This document shows positions 7,181 to 10,713 of a DNA stretch of 10,713 nucleotides, piece by piece. The stretch lies in assembly GCA_003503535.1 (NCBI GenBank), contig DOCI01000326.1, positions 95,386 to 106,098 on the forward strand. The letters are read 5' to 3'. A program made the position numbers and the translations under genes. The stretch's first letter is position 1, and every line of letters begins with the position of its first letter. Source of the DNA: Planctomycetaceae bacterium (GTDB taxonomy: Bacteria; Planctomycetota; Planctomycetia; Planctomycetales; Planctomycetaceae). The notes under the pieces are model-generated. The model had not been told where the DNA came from. It worked only from the letters and a program-made list of their open reading frames with translations, and searched no databases.

Positions 7181-7393
7181 ATGATCTCGTCGATGGAATT
7201 CTCGCTGAAGCCTGACTCTGTTACGACTTTGTCTGATCGCGAAATTCATAAAATGCAACGCAACGAGTTGATCCAGCTGATCGAAGCGGCTCGCATTCCA
7301 TTCATTGACGAATCCCGTTTAAGTGCTCAGGACACGGACACACTGCAACGACTGGCATTTCTTTCGCGTCAGACTTCTTCAAATCCAGAGTAA
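7181..7393 (+). CDS. Small hypothetical protein, 70 residues
   Basis: I do not recognise this protein with confidence. It starts at an ATG with AAGGA 9 nt upstream and ends 50 bp before a strong terminator, which supports it as a real gene. A second in-frame ATG (residue 5) lacks a ribosome site. The sequence is soluble, with no signal or membrane segment and no cysteine. After a polar N-terminus the core EIHKMQRNELIQLIEAARIPF (residues about 21-41) is a likely helical pair, followed by a second helix (DTDTLQRLAFLSRQ). The first part faintly recalls the SAP-like N-terminal helices of Rho and some other nucleic-acid-binding proteins; this is only a resemblance. It is transcribed away from the sulfatase and towards the phosphatase gene. 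Confidence 0.75.
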   Translation: MISSMEFSLKPDSVTTLSDREIHKMQRNELIQLIEAARIPFIDESRLSAQDTDTLQRLAFLSRQTSSNPE

Positions 7394-7443
7394 AGTTAAT
7401 CAATTCCAGTCGTTTTTGAACGACTGATAAACATATTGGCTAC

Positions 7444-7483
7444 AAAAAAACCTCAGCAAATTTCAGATTGCTGAGGTTTTTTT
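7444..7483. terminator. Bidirectional intrinsic terminator
   Basis: AAAAAAACCTCAGCAA (7444-7459) and TTGCTGAGGTTTTTTT (7468-7483) are a perfect 16-bp inverted repeat with an 8-nt loop. The GC-containing 9-bp stem is flanked by A7 and T7, so a T-tract follows the hairpin on both strands. It lies between convergent stops at 7393 (+) and 7502 (-) and ends both transcripts. Confidence 0.93.
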
Positions 7484-7501
7484 ATTGGCTTCAACACTTT
7501 G

Positions 7502-9172
7502 TCATAACTTACGGCCAAATGACATCAGTGTAATATCATCATTCTGAGGACGTCCGGCAGCATGTCTTTTCACATCTGCCAGTACTTCTTTACCCAAGTC
7601 GGTCGCATTGGGAGTTGCCTGCTTCACAAAGTTTCGCAAATGCTCCATGCCGTAAAGTTCATTCTCATAATTCATCGCCTCACTGACACCATCCGTATAA
7701 ATTGTCAGAATATCGCCTGGTTTGATGCTGTAGGAAACCACTTCATAAGGATAATCTTCGAGCACCCCAATTGGAATTCCAACGGAATCTTCAGAAAACT
7801 CGACAACTTCTTTATCTGCCTGCAGAATCATCGGCGACATGTGGCCGGCATTCACACAGGTCATCGTATTATCCTTGAGGTTCAAAACGATGAGGACAAA
7901 AGTGACAAACCGTCCTTCTACCGCTTTAGCACACATGTGATTGTTGATTTCACACACTGCTTCACGAGCATCTTTGACGAATGTCATCGTGCTGCGAACC
8001 ACGCTCGAAAGTCGAGACATCACCAGGGCAGCCGGCACACCTTTGCCCGCCACATCGCCAAATGCCAGGCAGAGGTTATCGTCATCGAGTTTAATAATAT
8101 CGTAGTAATCGCCACCAACTTCCTGTGCTGATTCGTAGGAGGCAAAAATCTCATACTCAGGAATCACAGGAAAATCTTCGGGCAACAATGCGTGCTGGAC
8201 ACTTCTGGCGATTTGCATTTCGCTGTCCTGCTTCTGCTTCTCTGCAAAAGAGACCATCAGTTTCGCAGATTCGTAACTCAAAGCGGCCTGGCCAGCTACT
8301 GCCAGCAACAAATCCAGATCTTCCTGTCGAAACTGACTGATCGGATTCTGAGTGTCGATATTGATAACTCCCAGGGGCTCGCCCGATAAACCGAGGAGCG
8401 GGACACACATCATCGAGCGGATCGTCAGACTGGAAATTGACTCACTGGCTTCGAAACGAGCATCTGTTGCCGCATCGGCTGAGAGAATCCCCTTACGTTC
8501 TTCCAGAACGGAATTGAGAATGGTTTTGCTCAATTTGACAGAATCGTCACCCGTGTTATGACGATGCTTGATCGCCCGGGGAACCATTTTTCCGGTTTCT
8601 TCATTCTTGATCAGGATACATCCCCGATCGGCATGAGGAAAAATACTGAAAAGAGTATCCAGAATTTTAGGGAGTAACTTCTCGATTTCCGTCGTGCCTG
8701 CCAAAGCTCGGCTGATTTCGATGATCGCTTTCAGCTTCACTTCTGGACGAACATCAAGCAAGCCGAAACCAGAGGCATTATCAACCACCCCCATGATGGT
8801 TCCGGTTTCCGATTCCGTATCAACATCGACACCGAAATCACCATGATCATCGTATGTCTCGGCTTCGGGTTCCGTTTTTGAGTGAGCCTCGTCTTCAAAG
8901 CGAAGCAAAATTGGCCCCAGCTTCAAACGATCTCCATGAGTGAGGACTTCCGTTTTTTCGATCCGCTTCCCGTTCAGAAACGTACCGTTACCACTTCCCA
9001 TGTCCTCAAGTTGAAAAGCATTTCCCGAATAAGACACCTTGGCATGGCGACGGGAAACCATATTTGAGTCCAGTTGCAGATCGCATTCTGGCAATCGGCC
9101 AATGACAACATCGTTTTCAGGCAGCAGATGTGGGACCGCCTGACCCCCCTGAAGAATTACCAGCTTAGGCAT
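7502..9172 (-). CDS. FHA-GAF-PP2C (SpoIIE/RsbU-type) signalling phosphatase
   Basis: A cytoplasmic regulatory serine/threonine phosphatase that probably dephosphorylates an anti-sigma-factor antagonist or similar partner. The frame is open from 9292, but the first 40 codons do not resemble the family. The Met at 9172 directly precedes the FHA domain and has GAG 7 nt upstream, giving 556 residues. Domains in that numbering: FHA at about 5-95, with VIGR (23-26), the phosphothreonine-binding SRRH (40-43) and [12 protein letters not shown] (59-70); an acidic linker to about 140; GAF at about 145-300; a charged helical linker ([24 protein letters not shown]) of the kind that joins sensor and phosphatase; and PP2C at about 340-556. 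The PP2C metal ligands are intact: GGDYYD (Asp355), FGDVAGKG (Asp373), YTDGVSEA (Asp494) and NDDIT (Asp545-546), so it should be active. The FHA domain suggests input from a Ser/Thr kinase. No anti-sigma kinase or STAS partner is in the window. Confidence 0.93.
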   Translation of the reverse strand: MPKLVILQGGQAVPHLLPENDVVIGRLPECDLQLDSNMVSRRHAKVSYSGNAFQLEDMGSGNGTFLNGKRIEKTEVLTHGDRLKLGPILLRFEDEAHSKTEPEAETYDDHGDFGVDVDTESETGTIMGVVDNASGFGLLDVRPEVKLKAIIEISRALAGTTEIEKLLPKILDTLFSIFPHADRGCILIKNEETGKMVPRAIKHRHNTGDDSVKLSKTILNSVLEERKGILSADAATDARFEASESISSLTIRSMMCVPLLGLSGEPLGVINIDTQNPISQFRQEDLDLLLAVAGQAALSYESAKLMVSFAEKQKQDSEMQIARSVQHALLPEDFPVIPEYEIFASYESAQEVGGDYYDIIKLDDDNLCLAFGDVAGKGVPAALVMSRLSSVVRSTMTFVKDAREAVCEINNHMCAKAVEGRFVTFVLIVLNLKDNTMTCVNAGHMSPMILQADKEVVEFSEDSVGIPIGVLEDYPYEVVSYSIKPGDILTIYTDGVSEAMNYENELYGMEHLRNFVKQATPNATDLGKEVLADVKRHAAGRPQNDDITLMSFGRKL

Positions 9173-9567
9173 AACGACACTCTGTTTAATCTTTGAGGCT
9201 GTCTTACAGACGCTCTCACACGGAAATGAATAGATAACATGAAACCAATGATCACTGAAGTTTAACCAGTGAACACCGACTATCCAATTCATAGTTCAAT
9301 AAATTTTGAACGAACGTCCGCTGAATTAAATCATTGTGCACAACTATTTGATAGTTATAAGCAAGCATTGTTATGAAGGAGTGCTGTGCCGATTCACTTC
9401 ATTTTGGCAACGATTCGGGTGGCACACCCATCACTTCGTTATGGGAGTGCCACTCTGTAATCAATGATTATTCGTTTAAAGTCTTTGCCAATGGTCCAAA
9501 ATCGCATACGGTCAAGTAGTTTCCCTGCCACACGCGGTTGATCTTGACCTCTGGCATTGACTCGCTG
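9173..9567. other. Gap between the antiporter and phosphatase genes
   Basis: This 395-bp stretch separates two minus-strand genes. It holds the imperfect hairpin at 9419-9453, a short inverted repeat AACTAT-TTG-ATAGTT at 9342-9356, and a possible 29-codon minus-strand frame at 9468-9557 just after the antiporter stop. The promoter of the phosphatase gene must lie in the part nearest 9172, but I cannot point to clear -35/-10 boxes. No T-tract terminator follows the antiporter. Confidence 0.5.
9419..9453. repeat. REP-like imperfect hairpin
   Basis: GTGGCACACCCAT (9419-9431) and ATGGGAGTGCCAC (9441-9453) pair at 12 of 13 positions with one A-A mismatch around the 9-nt loop CACTTCGTT. The stem can extend by a G-U and a G-C pair outward. 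No T-tract follows on either strand. Its form, GC-rich relative to the surrounding AT-rich gap, is that of a dispersed extragenic palindrome, though only one copy is in the window. Confidence 0.5.
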
Positions 9568-10713
9568 TTACAGGAAAATCAATGTCGTGAGCAGAAAGAT
9601 CGGTACCAGAACAGCAACACTGTAAAACATATAGCCGAAGAAACTGGGCATGCGGATATTGTTCTTTTCGGCAATCGCTTTGACCATGAAGTTTGGACCA
9701 TTGCCGATATAAGTCATCGCGCCCATGAAGACCGCTCCCAGACTGATCGCAACCAGGAAGATTTCAGAGACCCCCGCGACGGTATTGCCGATCGGTTCCA
9801 TCGTTTTCGCTGTCTCGAAGAAGACGACATAAGTCGGAGCGTTGTCTAAAAAGCTCGACAGCGTTCCCGTTCCCCAGAAAAATTTCATCGGGGAATCAAA
9901 TCCCAGTGTTTTTCCATACACATTTAAAATCTGCACGGGAGGCTGCATGCAGATAAAGATTCCTGAAAACAACGCAGCCACTTCGACAATAGCATCATAA
10001 TTGAAGCTGTTTTTACGGCGAACCTCACTGGTCGTCGTCAATAATGAAGCGGCAGTAAAGAGCAGCATCAGCATTTCGCGAAAATACATCGGGGCCTTGA
10101 AAGATGTTCCCGGAAATGGCTTGGAAGGATCAAGCGTGGCGACACAAATCACAACCCCAACCAGCCAGAGGAGGTTCAACGATCCAAATACTTGCAATGC
10201 AGGTGCATCGGATGATTCGATTACGAATGACTCTGCCGACTCTTTTCTCACAAAAATTGTGTCCCAGAAGAAATAAACAACCAGGATAGCCAGGTTGGCA
10301 AACAGCCACATCGGCCAGAGTTTAAGCGTCCAGAAGAAATCGACTCCTCGCAGGTATCCAAGAAACAAAGGGGGATCGCCGATCGGCAGCAGACATCCAC
10401 CCGTATTGCATACTGCGAAAATAAAGAAAATGACTGTATGAGCAACGTATTGCCGGTTGGCATTGGCTGACAGTAATGGACGAATCAAGAGCATTGCGGC
10501 TCCGGTTGTTCCTACAAAGCTGGCCAGCAAGGCTCCCAGGCCAATCAATCCCGTATTCACATAAGGCTTACCGACAATCCGCGCCTCAATCGCGATGCCA
10601 CCGGTGATCACATACAAGCTGAAAAGCAAAGTGATAAACGGAATGTATTCTGCCATGAGCGCATTTTTCAACACGGTCAACGCTGCCGGCATTCCACGAT
10701 CAGAATGCCCATG
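9568..10713 (-). CDS. Sodium:proton antiporter-like membrane protein, NhaD/ion transporter superfamily (N-terminus outside the window)
   Basis: A polytopic inner-membrane transporter that probably exchanges Na+ for H+. The frame continues past a Met at 10692 to the window edge without a stop, and family members have further N-terminal segments, so the true start is beyond 10713 and 381 residues are visible. Numbering from the Met at 10692, hallmarks are [10 protein letters not shown] (28-37), [16 protein letters not shown] (59-74), [28 protein letters not shown] (85-112), and later [15 protein letters not shown] and [16 protein letters not shown]. The paired GDPP and LDNAP motifs sit in the two inverted halves typical of this superfamily. 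At least nine membrane segments are visible, with a short charged cytoplasmic loop ([17 protein letters not shown]) in the middle. Transport of a dicarboxylate or another anion is the main alternative, since citrate and arsenite transporters share the fold. It is followed by a long gap, so co-transcription with the phosphatase is uncertain. Confidence 0.85.
   Translation of the reverse strand, partial: HGHSDRGMPAALTVLKNALMAEYIPFITLLFSLYVITGGIAIEARIVGKPYVNTGLIGLGALLASFVGTTGAAMLLIRPLLSANANRQYVAHTVIFFIFAVCNTGGCLLPIGDPPLFLGYLRGVDFFWTLKLWPMWLFANLAILVVYFFWDTIFVRKESAESFVIESSDAPALQVFGSLNLLWLVGVVICVATLDPSKPFPGTSFKAPMYFREMLMLLFTAASLLTTTSEVRRKNSFNYDAIVEVAALFSGIFICMQPPVQILNVYGKTLGFDSPMKFFWGTGTLSSFLDNAPTYVVFFETAKTMEPIGNTVAGVSEIFLVAISLGAVFMGAMTYIGNGPNFMVKAIAEKNNIRMPSFFGYMFYSVAVLVPIFLLTTLIFL

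Noticed and set aside
7562..8131. 189-codon plus-strand frame opposite the PP2C domain
   Set aside because: His/Ile/Phe-rich antisense translation with no domain; the minus-strand PP2C motifs account for the sequence.
9173..9292. N-terminal 40-codon extension of the phosphatase
   Set aside because: It has no similarity to FHA proteins, contains several Trp and Cys residues atypical of such an extension, and the Met at 9172 fits the start of the FHA domain.
9342..9356. AACTAT-TTG-ATAGTT inverted repeat
   Set aside because: Six AT-rich base pairs are likely by chance in this AT-rich gap and nothing else marks the site.

Overview
The window looks like a chromosomal piece of a moderate-GC member of the Planctomycetota (Gimesia/Rubinisphaera-like; this is inferred from gene content, not from a marker gene). 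The hints are a secreted FGly-type sulfatase with a DUF4976-like C-terminus, a DUF1573 lipoprotein, an FHA-GAF-PP2C phosphatase, and a Wzy_C-family membrane protein with a TPR tail. There are no rRNA or tRNA genes, CRISPR arrays, transposases or phage genes, and the genes look ordinary and chromosomal.

Layout. (1) Bases 1-141 hold the 3' end of a plus-strand gene that overlaps, tail to tail by 4 nt, a minus-strand DUF1573 lipoprotein (about 138-1292). (2) Upstream of that on the minus strand is a two-gene polysaccharide unit: a WecA/TagO/MraY-type polyprenyl-phosphate sugar-phosphate transferase (3757-4956, apparent TTG start), translationally coupled to a Wzy_C/O-antigen-ligase-family protein with a C-terminal TPR region (1446-3755). 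The DUF1573 gene may be the third gene of this transcript. (3) A minus-strand secreted sulfatase (5168-6784) diverges from a small plus-strand gene (7181-7393). The 396 bp between them contain several short palindromes, a repeated GAA-N6-TTC motif and a sigma-54-like promoter candidate. (4) The small plus gene converges on a minus-strand FHA-GAF-PP2C (RsbU-like) signalling phosphatase (7502-9172). A perfect 16-bp inverted repeat with A and T tracts between them is a bidirectional terminator. (5) A 395-bp gap with a REP-like hairpin separates the phosphatase from a minus-strand NhaD/ion-transporter-superfamily antiporter (9568 to beyond the window edge) whose N-terminus is missing.

How the genes work together. 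The clearest joint function is surface polysaccharide: the WecA-like enzyme starts a glycan on the lipid carrier and the Wzy_C protein polymerises or ligates it. The sulfatase probably desulfates external sulfated glycans and needs an FGly-generating enzyme encoded elsewhere. The phosphatase and antiporter are a signalling and an ion-homeostasis gene with no visible partner here.

Several start codons were moved from the longest open frame: sulfatase to 6784 (perfect AAGGAG), phosphatase to 9172 (FHA domain begins there), Wzy_C to 3755 (coupled to the upstream stop) and the lipoprotein to 1292 or 1274. I do not see a convincing undescribed multi-gene system. The most unusual items are the non-coding structures in the two long gaps and the unrecognised 70-residue protein.
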